64,000 nucleotides of DNA from NCBI RefSeq assembly GCF_038502225.1, contig NC_091378.1, positions 11,077,456-11,141,455 of the forward strand. Direction: 5' to 3'. Under the pieces are notes generated by a model that was given only the letters and a program-made list of their open reading frames with translations, did no database searches and was not told where the DNA came from. The DNA comes from Cherax quadricarinatus. Its lineage: Eukaryota; Arthropoda; Malacostraca; Decapoda; Parastacidae. Both the position numbers and the translations under genes were made by a program. Below are positions 10,105 to 22,305 of the stretch, piece by piece; the first letter of the stretch is position 1; each line of letters begins with the position of its first letter.

Positions 10105-11349
10105 ATGGCGCTGCATAGCAACAGGCGCATCACTGTTTGCGTCGAGTTGACCCGTGGGGCTGTCACGGGAGCCACGATGGATTTGCTACTACCGGCGATT
10201 ATCCATGATACCTACGGTATCGCAAATGAAGAGATATGTGGTGTAGCACTTAATGGGACGACACTGATCTTAGTTAAAAATGACGTCAGCAAATGTCTAC
10301 GAAGCAGTGGTGGGCAAGTATCAAGAGACCATTATAGCCATCAATTCAGCTGTATCAGTACGTCTTCATGATGTATCACGATACTACACATGGGTAAAAA
10401 TCAAGAATGTGCCTTTTGAGGCGACTGATTTTATTATAAAAGATGAACTACGTAATTATGGTACGGTTCATATGGCCTCTGCAGGTCGGTGGGCCGCTGG
10501 ACCTTATGCTGGAAGTTTGGAGGGAACATATTCAGTCAAAATGACCTTACGTCATCCCATACCGTCCTATATTATGTTGCAAGCATTTCGAACTCAAGTA
10601 TATGTAACATATGCGGGGCAACGTCGTACGTCTCGGCTGTGTGGGTCGTATGACCACATAGCGGCACAGTGTGGTAAGCGTCATGGGAATCTCCAAATAT
10701 CACAACAGCAACAATCTGAAGAGGTCGAGGAAGTTGAGGGATGAGAACAGTCTTATGCTCATCCGTCTCGACAACGGTCATCTTGGAGTGAAGAGATAGA
10801 AAAAGCGCAGGAGAATGCTTTGGAGGATGCAAAACAGCGAGAAGAATCACCGTCACTGGACATAAATAAAGTATTTGAAGAAACTGCCCACTATGGGGGA
10901 AGAGGATGTAGCAGTCTTTAGTGAAGGCACTGGATGTTTTGTTAGACGAGTCGATCGTCAACAGTGTGGAGGATCCAGGTGCAATTTTGGGATCGGTTGA
11001 GCATCATGGTGAGGCGACTGATGAAAGCATTGAGTCTAGTGTGTCGCATGGTATGATGGTGAATGTAGCAGAAGTGGAGGTGCATCATGATGGTACTAAA
11101 GAAATACCAATGCAGGTGGAGGGTAGGACGCGAAAGCGAACGGCGACCCCATCAGACTCAGACGACGTGCTTACTCCTGCCCAAAGGCCAGGAAACAAGT
11201 CTTGGGCGGATGTACAGAGGACAGGGAACAGTGAATCCACGAAACAAGAGTTTATCAAGGTGGTTCCCAAAAAATGGGGAAGGGACAGAGGTGGTGTAAA
11301 ATGTATAAGTGAAAAGTCTATTCCTAGAACAAAAGGAAAACCCCATTAA
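10105..11349 (+). pseudogene. Tx1-like element A ORF1 (RNA-binding protein), broken
   Basis: The start is set at 10105 because every copy in the window has ATGGC right after a short 5' UTR. The N-terminal domain (RRITVCVELTRGAVTG) is followed by a frameshift near 10280. The RRM-like segment (YTWVKIKNVPFEATD) comes next, then a zinc knuckle in which the first cysteine is changed: SRLCGSYDHIAAQC instead of CRLC. A stop follows at about 10743. WSEEIEKA lies near 10780, and the last piece (10921-11349) holds RKRTA..DVLTPAQRPGNKSWADV and ends KGKPH. ORF1 of this family is expected to coat element RNA. This copy has at least two breaks and a damaged knuckle. Confidence 0.7.
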
Positions 11350-14300
11350 TTGACTAAGGTTTTGACAATAAATATTAACGGTTTGAGATCTGAGCGGAAG
11401 CAAAAGTGGTTTAATGAATTTTTGGTGCATCTAGATGTGGATGTGGTATTTATCCAAGAACACAATTACAGAATTGGATACGAGTTAGAAATGGATGGTT
11501 ACGATGTGTATATGGAATATGCGACGAGGTTAAAAGGAGGCATCGCCATTCTGGTAAAGGAAAATAGCCCGTTTGTAGTACGCCATAGTGAAAGGGGGGA
11601 GGGGAGAGTGATTAGGGTGGATGGTTTATGGGGTAGAGTGCACACAAGTTTTGTATGTGTATATGGGCCGGCCGAGGGAGATGTACGACTTAAAACTCAT
11701 TTTGTACAAGATGTATTAGTATATTAACTACGTAGTTTACCAAATGTAGCGATAATAAGGGGCGACTGGAATTGTGTAATATGACGAAAAGATGTGGAGC
11801 CTCGAGGAGCGGGTTGTTGCTTGGGGTTCCTGGGAGATTTATTGACGAGTGGGGGTTTAATGGATGTGTGTGGGGGGGGGGGGTGGCATGGTGGAGCATA
11901 CTTTCATTAGAAGAGATTATGCGGCGAGATTGGATAGAATGTACGTGTCTAGTGCGGTTACAGTGCTGAGAGTGAATGTGATAAATGTGGTTTTTTCGGA
12001 TCTTAGAGGAGTTGTAATGGATGTAGATATTGAGGGTGTGCCTAGAAGGGGTCCATCTTTTTGGAAATTAAATGTAAAGTTATTGAAGAGAGAGGAAAGT
12101 CGTTTGTCTTTTGGGCACATGTGGGAACGCCTTGTGGTTTAAGCACCTGGAGATGTGGATTTGGTTAATTGGTGGGAAACGATAGCCAAAAAGCGAATTA
12201 AGGAATATTATATTAGTCAAGGAGTGAGATATAATCAGTTACAATATGGTTTCCAACAATATTTAGAGGGGCAGTTGCGCGACTGCTATGTACAAGCGAA
12301 TGCTAATTATCCTGTTATAGAAATTGAAAGAATTAAGGAGCAACTACGAAATTTACAAAACGAAAGGTTTGATGGGGAAAGGCTTAAGGGTGGAATCGAA
12401 GAGGTTTTGTGGGGAGATCGGCCGTCGGCATGCGTGTTGAGGAATCAACAGACGTCGCAAAGCAATGGAGTTAATGGGGTTGAATGTTCAGGTAGGTATG
12501 TAGGGGTATAGAGTGAATCAGGTGTTGACGACGACGGAGGGTATGAGTGGGTATATTGATGCTTGGGTTAAATTGAAAACGCAAAGTGTTGGAATAAGTG
12601 AAATTGCATTGCAGTCAATCGGTAGGTTTGTGCGTTGTGAGATGGAGCATGATCGTTTGATGTTGGGAGGGCCGATAACGGAGTGTGAGACTTGGGAGGC
12701 TTTATCTGGGGAGCAATTGGGTAAGGCGCGAGGAATTTATGGGTTGCCCAGCGACTTTTATCTTCAAAATTGGAACGTTTTAAAGGGGTTTTTGGTACGT
12801 CCATTCAATATAATGAAGCGGGATGGGGTTTTAGGGGAATAAAGGTTGGCTGTGGTCGTCCTAGTTCCTAAAGGCGAGCCATTAACGGTTAAAGATTACC
12901 GTGCAATCTCATTATGTGGTGACTATAAAATTTTTGGAAGGATCTTGGCTAACAGAATAAAAAAAGTCCTGGGCAAAGTGATTGACAAGGGACAATATGG
13001 GGTGCCGGGCAGGTCTATGTATGAAGGTCACTGATTAGAAGTTTTATTGAAGAGAGTAACATTGGGAGGGGGGGGGTATTGGCTATAGATTGGGAGGCGG
13101 CATATGATAGTGTGGAACGGGAGACGTTATGGAAGATCATGAGATGGTAGGGGTTCGGGGCGGAAATTATATCATGTGCCAAATTAATGTATCAGGAGGC
13201 AACCTTGCGTGTGCAGGTGAATGGGAGGTTGGGAGATCGAATTCAGATGGGAAGGGGTTTGCATCAAGGTTGTCCCCTTTCACAAATTTTTTTTGCTTGT
13301 TTTCAAGATTCCTTTTATAGAGGGATAAGGGTTTTATTGGAAGCAAAGGGGATGGGTAATGTAGGGGATGGGTAATGTAGGGGATGGGTGAGCGGGCATT
13401 GTTGGATATGTCGACGATACGACGATTTTGGTGAGAAAACATGGATTTGATTCGGGTAGAAATGTTAGTGAAAGTTTTTGAAAAGGCTACTGGCATGAAG
13501 ATTAACATGGGGGAAAACAAAGTATATGAATCTTGGAAAAGGGTCAAGTGAGGAAGGAATGGTTGCTGAAAGGTGGGAAAGGGTGGACCAAATAAAGATA
13601 TGTGGGATCGTTTATGTAAATGATATCAAGTTAGCACAACAAATAAATTCCGTGCGTATCGTTGATAGCGTTCTGAAGCGCCTCGGTGGTTTAAGAGCTG
13701 CTAATTTAAGTTTGCAACAAAGGGTGATTACAACCAATGTGCTATTATATAGTAAACTATGTTATGTTACAGTAATATTTCCGATACTTCGTTGTGAGTT
13801 AAAAAGGTTACAAAAGTGTTTTTAGATTCATTTGGGGAACAGGGAGAGAATGGTTAAGTAGAGCGGTTGTCACACTCCCGGTTGGCCATGGAGGGCTGGA
13901 TCTTGTCGATGTCGAAAAGAGGATAATAAGTATGTATTTAAAACATAGTTATAAGCGGGAGGGAGGGGCGAAAGGAGACTGTCTTCATAGGATACATCAG
14001 GATATGCGACGGTGGTGGGGGGGTAGGGAGTTCATGATAGGTGAGGCAACGTTACGGGTATTTATAAACGTGAGGGATCCTTTACATATTAAATTGAGAA
14101 ATCTTGATAGGGCAGATGGTAAGGCTTTGGTAGCGGCGGTAGAAGGAGTTTATCCGATGTATGATTGGCATAATATTTGGGGGCGTTTAAACAAATTGCG
14201 TTTAAAACCTAAAGTCAGAGAAGTTATGTATAGATTTTTACATGGAATCTTGCCGTCAGGAATGGTTTTATTCTATAAGAATACGAGAGGATGGGGAATG

Positions 14301-14684
14301 CAAGGATTGTGGAGGATTGGCGACTATTTATCATACGGTGTATTTTTGCGATTGTATTGAACTTATAAGGGTTTGGATGGGTAAGGTTTTAAGGTTAGTG
14401 GGGGGAGGGGGTTTGCAGGTCTTGAGGGTTTTAAGTTTAGATATAACTGGGGTGAATAAAAGGGTTGAGAATGCGATTGGGTATGTGATTACGTTATATA
14501 TATATACATGATGTGGGCTATGAGGGAGGCGGACGTGCGTGCAAGAATTAATGCGTTGGCAGCAACTTTTTATAGGACACAGTGTAGGAATAAAGGGGTG
14601 TATGGAGGGAGATGGGAGAGAGATTTTAGTGAGGGTTATCGAAATTTCACATTAAGGGATTTATGGGATTTGCAAAGTGGGTAA
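11350..14684 (+). pseudogene. Tx1-like element A ORF2 (endonuclease-RT), broken
   Basis: Starts one base after the ORF1 stop with no ATG (TTG at 11350). The endonuclease opens TININGLRSERK and FIQEHNYRIG. A frame break near 11725 precedes GDWNC, and the G10 tract at 11872-11882 breaks the frame again. RT motifs are spread over frames: YGLPSDFYLQNW, KDYRAISLCGDYKIF, GQYGVPGRSMYEGH and GYVDDTTIL (13404-13430, aspartates intact). The distal part (13932-14360) matches the C-terminal region of element C, which is its closest relative here. The last codons are near 14684. Many frameshifts; not translatable as one protein. Confidence 0.75.
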
Positions 14685-15488
14685 GGGGATACAACGGGCT
14701 ATTTTCCTAGACATGGGTGTGAGCATGGAGAGCTGTTTATATGGATGTATAATTGAGTTTTGATATCTAGAGGCAATAGGGTTATTACCCCGAGGGTTTC
14801 AGCAACTACACAATTATTTGGAAATGTGTTTCACTACGATTGTATATCATTTTTGATGTATAAATCATTTAAAGGACTTTATGATGAAAATTTTCAATGA
14901 GACTCAAATATGTTATAGGTGTTTTTAATGATTTTGATTCAATTGTAATTGGTAAAAAAAAATGTTTTTCCTAGCATAAGCAACTGGTTCTTATTTTATG
15001 TTATATTTTAGGCTGTGTTACAGTGTGCTTTTCAGTAATATTATATTACATGTAACTACTTGCATCATTTTTTTCTTTGTTCAGCTGAGACGTAAAATAT
15101 CACATCGTCGTTTTGTTTTGTTATATTGGATGTTTTTATTGTGACTTAGGTATTTAGGATACAAAGAAGGAAACGGGATAATACTATGTCTATGTTAAGA
15201 TCTCGTGATAGTCGCCAAAATTAATGTTTGAGTATCGTGGTGCTCTGTTGGGCACCTGAGATCTTAGACTTAGTCTTGCATACGTGTGTGTTGACAGGCA
15301 GAAACCTCACCTAGTATGTGCCTGATGTAGTCTCATGTAGTGTATACGTGTGTACTTGTGTATGTGTGTCATTGTGTGTGTTTAGTTTTTTTTTTTTTAT
15401 CTCTTATTGTACAATCTTTATAATTTCCAGTGTTTGATGTTTTGTAATATGTAACCTTGTTAGAGATGTTCTTTAACAAATAAAACAA
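14685..15488 (+). other. Element A 3' UTR
   Basis: About 800 bp of non-coding, AT-rich sequence after the ORF2 stop, with an AATAAA at about 15480. It leads straight into the minisatellite. Comparable in position and length to the 3' UTRs of C, D and E. Confidence 0.55.
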
Positions 15489-15790
15489 TATCACTAATGT
15501 ATAGTGTTGTGTGCGAGTGTGTATTATCACTAATATACGGTGTGTTGTGTGTGAGTATTATTACTGTAATATACGGTGTGTTGTGTGTGAGAGTGTATTA
15601 TCACTAATATACGGTGTGTTGTGTGTGAGAGTATTACCACTAATATACGGTGTGTTGTGTGAGTAATACCATTGTAATATACGGTGTGTTGTGCGAGTAA
15701 TACCATTGTAATATACGGTGTGTTGTGTGAGTAATACCATTGTAATATACGGTGTGTTGTGTGTGAGTGTATTACCACTGTGCAGTATGG
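15489..15790. repeat. Minisatellite, about 33-38-bp unit, 8-9 copies
   Basis: Tandem copies built on AATATACGGTGTGTTGTGTG followed by AGTATTA or AGTAATACC and CACTA or ATTGT. The units vary in length and the last ones are the most alike. It sits between the 3' UTR of A and the poly(T) of B, so it is most likely part of A's 3' UTR, as other Tx1-like copies here also have 3'-UTR tandem duplications. Confidence 0.85.
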
Positions 15791-15864
15791 TATAAATTTT
15801 TTTTTTATTTATTTATTTAAAAACACACATGATACAAGCCGACAATTAGCAAATCAAAAAACCG

Positions 15865-16400
15865 TGACAGACTGTCAGTACACAAACAAAAAAAACATTT
15901 TAACATTGATATAACGAAATTCTACCGTAAGAAACCCAACCCGTTTACGGGGAAAAAAAAAAAAAACCTACCGACTACTAAACAGAACGTCGGAGTCATT
16001 ATAAAACATGCAGGAATAAGTCCTATAATCATGTATATATGTATATACATGCGCGCACACACATGTATGTGCACATATGTTCTTACAGCACAGACTGGAT
16101 TATACTAGAAGAAAAAAAAAAAAGACATCACTAAAACTAGACAAACTAAATATATAACATCCAGAACAGAAGTGGCAGACAATGTCAGGTACACACAAAA
16201 AAACATTGTAACACATTGATATAACAAATTCTACTAAAATAACCCAACCAACCGACTTCCAAACAAACAGTCGGAGTCATTATAAGACATGTAGGAACGA
16301 GTCCTACAATCATATATGTATACATATACGCATGCATATACACACATACGTGTATGTGCACTTTTTCGTACAGAACAAACTGGATCATACATAGAAATAA
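15865..16400 (-). repeat. Tandem duplication in element B 3' UTR (two units of about 285 bp)
   Basis: The sequence around 15865-16115 recurs at about 16175-16400. Shared landmarks are AACATTGATATAAC, CGGAGTCATTATAA, AGTCCTA, the ATGTATATA/CACACA stretch and ACTGGAT. The copies have diverged by small indels, so the duplication is old or was inherited. Confidence 0.7.
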
Positions 16401-16949
16401 AGCGCTAAATGACTTTTCACCAAATAAACTAAAATATTACATCCAATGATAGAACTATACCTAAGACATTGGTTCCCACAAACACGCCTACACACAAAGT
16501 TAATGTTACCGATTAACACAATATATAATATGACCTTCCATTCAAAATGAAGGGTATATATAAACCCCATCAAATACTTATATATTTTCGTACATAGTTC
16601 ATAATGTACCCATTCAATACGATAAAAAAAGACGTATGACAAGGATAAATCTATCATCAGATTCGAATATATAAAACATATCCTCACAATATACATATAA
16701 ATATAAACCCCCTATATAAAATGGTTCTTATAACAATAAGAGAAAAAACAGAATCACATACAGCTTTTGACTCTGTGATTTTACAAATTCATAAGGTCTA
16801 CATACCCCGGAGCCCCCGACGGCTCCCTGCAAAAAAACTTTACCCACATCAACCACCTTGCAAACCAATCAACCTTCCTCATCAGGCTTCCAATCACTCC
16901 AAGAGGACACACCACTGAAGAGACCAACCCCTTGCCTCTCACCCCATCA

Positions 16950-19900
16950 CCAAACGGAGTAGACGTTCAACAGGAAGTTCACGATATCCCTCCGGAAAAC
17001 TAATTACCCACCTTCCCCCATATAATTTTGTTCCTACACGCTGTCCTATAAAAACACGCCGCCAACGCTTTTATCCTAATGTTTCCCTCCACCTCCCTCA
17101 TTCCCTGAAGAAACATACAAGTAATCATCTATTACGTATCTGATAGCCCTCCCCACCTCTTTGGGTACCCCTCCCATATCTAACATTAAAGCCCTGAGGG
17201 GTGATACTTGTCCCCCCCCAATAAAAAGAAAACCCTCTTCAACCACAATCTTACCACCTCCAAAGCAGAACAAAAATATACATGAAAAGCAGTTTCAACT
17301 TCCCCACAAAAACCGCATGACTCCTCTCTCACAAAACACATTCGTCTTAGCACCTCTTTCGATGCTAATGTACCCATAAGAAATCTATATACTAATTCCC
17401 TCGCTCTTGCCGGTATTCTTAATTTACTAAATTCCACCCATATCACTCTCCAATCATGTGGGATACACTGCCATCCCTTGCATTGATTCCTGACGACGAC
17501 CCACACCCACTAACCGTTTTACCTTGAGTTTAACATTGCGTACCTTTAACATAAACCGCAACATATCTTCACACTCCACTAAGTCCCTGCCACCCCACCA
17601 TTTGCGGATATCCCCCATCACCTCCCCCACCCGAAGACCCCTTTCCCCCGCTGCCCGAATATACCTCTGCTTCACATATAGCGCCTTCACCCTAGACCCT
17701 AATGCCATCAATCCCAATCCTCCCTGTCTTACCGCAGTCATTACCACATCTTTGCCCAACCACGCCCTCCCAAAACCCCACACATACCTTAATACTCTTC
17801 TTTGTAATTCCATAATATCCTGACTTCTTAAGGGGTAAATTTCCGCCACTCCCCACACCTTACTATAAATCAGTGTATTTACCACCACAACCCTTTGATG
17901 CAAGGTTACATCCCCGGCCCTTAAACTCCTGAGCCTACTCAAAGCTCTGTCCATTACCATTTCTGAATTAACCCTCCTGCTCTCCTGTACATCTGCCAAA
18001 TACAAAATCCCACAAATCTTTAGCCTATCTACAGTTATCCAGCCAAACTCCTCCCCAAAGGTCCCTCCTACCCAAGCGCCTACCTCCAGCAACCGTGATT
18101 TCTGCTTATTAACTCTCATCCCAGTAGCATTCCCAAAAATCTCAAGTACCCTTCCCACTTTACTTAAATCTTCTATCTCATTAAGTAAAACAGTTGTATC
18201 ATCTACATAACCAACAATATTCCCACAAAATTCTCCACTCTCCCCCATCCTTCCCATCCCACCATCAACCAGAACATAGAAAGGATTCTGCATACATGCA
18301 AAGAGTATTTGGGAGAGTGGACACCCCTGCCTTAAACCCCTCCCCATGCTTACAAAACTACCCAACCTACCATTTACCTGTACTCTCATCGATGCATTCT
18401 CATACAATGTCCTCACCCATCCAACCACCCTCCCTCCCTCCAAAACCCATTCTCACCATACTCTCAATCAAAAATTCCCTATCCACATAATCATAAGCTT
18501 TCTCCCAATCCAGACCTAGAATACCTCCCTTACTACTACCCTCAAGGAAATCCCGAATACGTCCATGACCTACCCGCATACTCCTCCCCGGGATACCAAA
18601 TTGTCCCCTATGTATCACCGACCCCATGACCTTCAGTCTATTACCCAAAATTTTCGCAAAAACCTTGTAATTTGCGCACATCAAAGATATTGCTCGGTAA
18701 GCACTCAACTCCCTTCCCCCCCCTCTTCTTTGGCACCAAAACTATGACACCCATACTTTGCGATGTGCCCAACTTCCCACTAGTTAACATATGATCCAAT
18801 AGCCTAACAAAGCACTGCCTAATACACCCCCAATGTGCTCTATAAAAATCATTTGGTATACAGTCTATCCCTGGTGTTTTCCCGGTACTCATCCCGAAAA
18901 CTGCCTCTTCCACCTCAACCTCACTTATACCAACCTCCAACCCCACTATCCTGCTCACTTAAAATGCTATGGAACCCCCCTTCAGAAATACCCTCCCAGG
19001 AACCCCCCTCCCTCCAACTCCATTTCTCCCTAAACCAACTATCTGCATAAAGACTCATACTTTCCGTATTGGATAGGACCCGACCCTCTGGATACCCTCC
19101 CACCCCAGGGCTCGTCTCCAATTGTAGAATGGTGGTTACACTGTCGGTCCCTAAAGTTACGTAAAACAAATCCAGACGGCTTATCACCCCACAATACATC
19201 CTCTAACCCCACTAACCCTAATTGCATCAAACATATTGTGTAATTCAGCGATTCTACTCCGCAGACTGTCCATGTCATCCTTCCTACCACCTCCCCCAAC
19301 AATCTTGCAACTGTCCCTCCAGATAATTTTGCAACCCAAAACGCCACCTCGCCTCTTCTCGTCCCCTAACCTTAAAAAAATTCGCTATTCCCGGTTTTGC
19401 CTGCATTTCCCACCAATCTAACAGATCTATCTCCCTGTCCCTAGCCTCCCAAAAAGGCAACCACCAATCACTGAAAAAATGCCCCTCCCCCTCCTCCTTA
19501 AGAAGCCTTACATTTAATTTCCAGTACCCAGAATAAATACGCACCACTCCATCCCACATCAAATCTGCTATTACCGCCCTGTGATCAGAAAACCCCACAT
19601 CGAAGGTTTGAACCCTCACAACATCTATACCCTGCTTAATATAAATTCTGTCCAATCGCGCTTCATATCCCCTACGGACGAACGTGTGCTCCACTAGGTA
19701 TCCCCCCCTCCCCACCACAACAACCCCAATATCTCGCAATACATCCCTCAGCACACAACCCGCCCCTCTCAGTTCGACATCACTCCTAATCACACAATTC
19801 CAATCACCACCTATTACTGTTATAGCAGGCAAACCTCTCAAGTGATACAGCAATACCTCTGACAAAATCTACTTTTACCCTGGTATTGCTAGTTGCTGGC

Positions 19901-20190
19901 ATGTAAACTCCTACAAAACTAGCTCGACTCTCACCCCAGACACCATCCACCCTCACGACCCTCCCACCTCTTCCCAACCGATGACACGCAAGGGGCGGGT
20001 CTCCTTTACCGCCACTGCTACCCCACCTTTCAATTGCAAACCACTGGTAACATACATCCGATATCCTTTCACCCTCAACTCACAACCAGCCCTGTGATTA
20101 TGCTCTTGCAAAAAGCATATGTCGACATCAAACCGCCTTAAAAACCACTCCAACCAAACTTTGACCTCAGTCTTAAGTCCATTAACATTA
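16950..20190 (-). pseudogene. Tx1-like element B ORF2 (endonuclease-RT), broken
   Basis: Minus-strand pieces in order. 20153-19953 is the endonuclease start (DICFLQEHNHRAG). 19865-19284 has GGDWNCVIR, EHTFVRRGYEARLDRIY and FSDHRAVIADL. 18958-18641 has GISEVEVEEAV and GIDCIPNDFYRAHW. 18708-18400 has YRAISLMCANYKVFAKILG, FGIPGRSM and LDWEKAYDYVDR. 18443-17454 has GLRQGCPLSQILFACMQ and GYVDDTTVL, with aspartates intact and the longest open piece at 329 codons. 17506-17186 and 17273-17076 carry the C-terminal Cys-His motif CGFCGEVETAFHVYFC, in which one residue is missing before the last Cys. The protein would nick DNA and reverse transcribe element RNA. At least five frameshifts, so inactive. 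Confidence 0.8.
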
Positions 20191-21451
20191 AGCGTGACAT
20201 CTGAAAATTACAGAAGGGGGCGGCTTTCCCCTATGCCTCTGGGATTTACTCGCTGCACTTTTAACATTACGTGTTCCCTTGCCACTCAAGTTTCCCTGTG
20301 CAGTCACCTCCTTCCTCCCTTTCCCACTTTGCAACTCAGGCGCACCTCTACCACTATGTGGCATCGGCTCCACAACCGCTGCCCATGACTTCCTCCCCGG
20401 CCTCTGCCCCGGGGTAATGACCTCTTCTATCTCTGATGCCGCAGTTAGTTTCCTAGAACTCCCACTTACACATATATCACCCTCAGACGAATCCTCCTGG
20501 TGTACCTCCACGGCCACCACACGCTCCAGCCCTTTCTTACTCAAGTCTTCCTCCACAATTTGTCCCTCCAGTGCTCCAGCTTCACAAACTGAGGACACCT
20601 TTTGCACAGGGCTCCTCCCCATCCAAAAAATCCTTTATCACATCTGCCAATAAACCATCCTGGGTTGAAGCTTCCTGGACGAAAGACTCCTCAGATGTCA
20701 CCTTCGACTCCCCCGACGCCCCTGGGAGAGTGACACGTCTCCTCCGCTGCCGCCACCTCCCGGTCGACCTCCTCGCTCCAGAGGTCAGGCCTCCAGCCTC
20801 CCGAGGCATCAGAGCCAGGCACAAAATCACACGACTGATGAATCACAATTGGAGTTTCCAGAATTCGAGAAGCCCGTCTCCTAGGACACTGGGCTGCCAT
20901 GTGCTCATAAGAGCTACACAGACGACATGTTTTCCTCTGACCAGCATAGTACACAAACCTGTGTTCTACAACCGGTCATCGTAACATAGGATGGTATAGG
21001 CCTTGTTAAAGACATTTTAAGGGTGTAAGAACCTTCCGGCATTCCTTCATACGGACCATCCCTCCACACCCCCATGGTTGCAGAATGCACTGTCCCATAA
21101 CTGCGAAAAAACTCCTGTAGGCCATAAGCCGTAGCCTCGAAGGGTACATTCCGTACCTTCACCCATGTGAAGTACTTAGAGACGTCATGTAACAGAACAT
21201 CCATTGCTGAATTCACTCGTGCGTTGTTCCTGGTAATGCTCTACAATTCTTGTGTAGAAGCCGGCTCGTAGAAATTTCACAAAGATTCTTGTTAAACCAT
21301 TAAGAGCGACGCCATACAATTCCTCGTTGGGAATACCATATGTATCCCTGATGATGTTAGGGAGAAGGACGTTCATCGTATCTCCACTCAACGTACCACG
21401 AACCAGCTCTATGCAGATAGTATTTACTCTCCGTACTGCATGTTCCGCCAT
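20190..21451 (-). pseudogene. Tx1-like element B ORF1, broken
   Basis: Start at 21451 (ATG of MAEHAVRR), downstream of the shared 5' UTR. The first piece encodes RRVNTICIELVRGTLSGDTM. A frameshift near 21230 leads to YFTWVKVRNVPFEATAYGL (RRM-like), and another near 20960 to YYAGQRKTCRLCSSYEHMAA, an intact CX2CX4HX4C zinc knuckle. The distal parts keep WSEEVDREV, then VITPGQRPGRKSWAAV and SQRHRGKPP at the ORF2 boundary. The RRM plus knuckle layout is the usual ORF1 of L1/Tx1-group elements. The breaks prevent one full protein. Confidence 0.75.
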
Positions 21452-21582
21452 TTTGATATCCCAAAATGAGCAGCGCACGTCCTCACTACTCAATGGTTGT
21501 TGATGAACTGAGGTAGCTCGCCTGAAAACAGCAGAGGGGTGCAGAGCACAACCGCACTCCACCGTGGTCAGGCAGCGAATCT

Positions 21583-21694
21583 ATCAATATTAGGTTTCGG
21601 GTTAAGTGAGATTCTTGTGCAGTAAGCTTTTCTCGTGTATCTTTTTAATATTTCTGCTATTTGTATCTCACTGTTTTAAATAAAATAAAAAAAA
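21583..21694 (+). mobile_element. 3' end of a plus-strand Tx1-like element, probably element A
   Basis: Plus-strand segment ending TTTTAAATAAAATA followed by A9-A10 (to 21694), the same 3' signature as elements C and E. It begins where element B's 5' end stops. The simplest reading is that it is the last piece of A's 3' UTR, separated from the rest by insertion of B. The flank at 21695 resembles the flank at 9968, which supports that. Confidence 0.6.
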
Positions 21695-22305
21695 AACTTT
21701 AGAGATTTTATTCCAAAGATGACTAGTCTGGAAAATGTTTATACACCATGACACCAATGAAATAAATGCAGTTTGACCAAATGAAATCGCTAGCCCACAG
21801 TTGGCTCTAACTTTATAGCGTTTCACATTTGTAAGTCTCATAATGAAGAGCTTTCAAATGAGCTTATGTAGGTAACAGCTCTTCGCTTGTAAATAAGATT
21901 AGGAACCCTTATCCTAATCTTTTAATACCCTTCGTGTGAAAACATTGGGGGTGGAGAATGGAGTGTCGTTGTCCAGCTGTCTTTTCATCAGGTTTATGTA
22001 GACTTGCCGATTATGATATGCAATCAATACTTTACGACCATTTACAACTATTTAAGCCGATTTACTTATTACGTACGGTAAGAAAGCCCTTGGTATTGGA
22101 TGTTAGTTTATAACGAATGTCTGCTGCTTGCTAGCAGTTTCCAAGCAGTTGTAACGTATAGCAAATAACTTCTAAAGTGTAACCCAATACCTACCTTTGA
22201 CCCTGACCATACAAGGCTCAGGGTGATTTTTCCATGACTTGGAAAAACGCACGTTTTATGCCGGAAAATACCGTACTTAAATATATTTAATGTGTAGGCG
22301 TATAG
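21695..22305. other. Anonymous sequence, no feature seen
   Basis: AT-rich with no ORF of note and no recognised repeat. If the two LTR-like copies belong to one element, this would be part of its degenerate interior. Confidence 0.4.

Larger units (their letters stand above)
9982..15490 (+). mobile_element. Tx1-like non-LTR retrotransposon A
   Basis: Plus-strand element. The 5' UTR is 9982-10104 and is nearly identical to that of element B. ORF1 is 10105-11349 and ORF2 is 11350-14684; a long 3' UTR follows and merges into a minisatellite at 15489-15790. Element B (minus) follows immediately. The 3' poly(A) terminus of A is probably at 21694, beyond B: the sequences flanking 9982 (CTTCAGATATTTTT) and 21695 (CTTTAGAGATTTTA) look like a diverged target duplication. 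Confidence 0.75.
15797..21578 (-). mobile_element. Tx1-like non-LTR retrotransposon B
   Basis: Minus-strand element about 5.8 kb long. The 5' end is at about 21578 and the 5' UTR covers 21578-21452. ORF1 is about 21451-20190, ORF2 about 20190-16950, and the 3' UTR runs to the poly(T) at 15797 with the family tail signal TTTAAATAAAT on the minus strand. The 3' UTR contains a tandem duplication. It appears full length in extent but is frameshifted throughout. By protein similarity it groups with D, E and F rather than A. Confidence 0.8.

Noticed and set aside
15530..15778. 82-residue repetitive ORF on the minus strand
   Set aside because: Read-through of the roughly 35-bp minisatellite; its periodic peptide follows the DNA period.
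17524..20653. Proline-rich and threonine-rich plus-strand ORFs across element B
   Set aside because: Shadows of the G-rich coding strand of B, which is on the minus strand.
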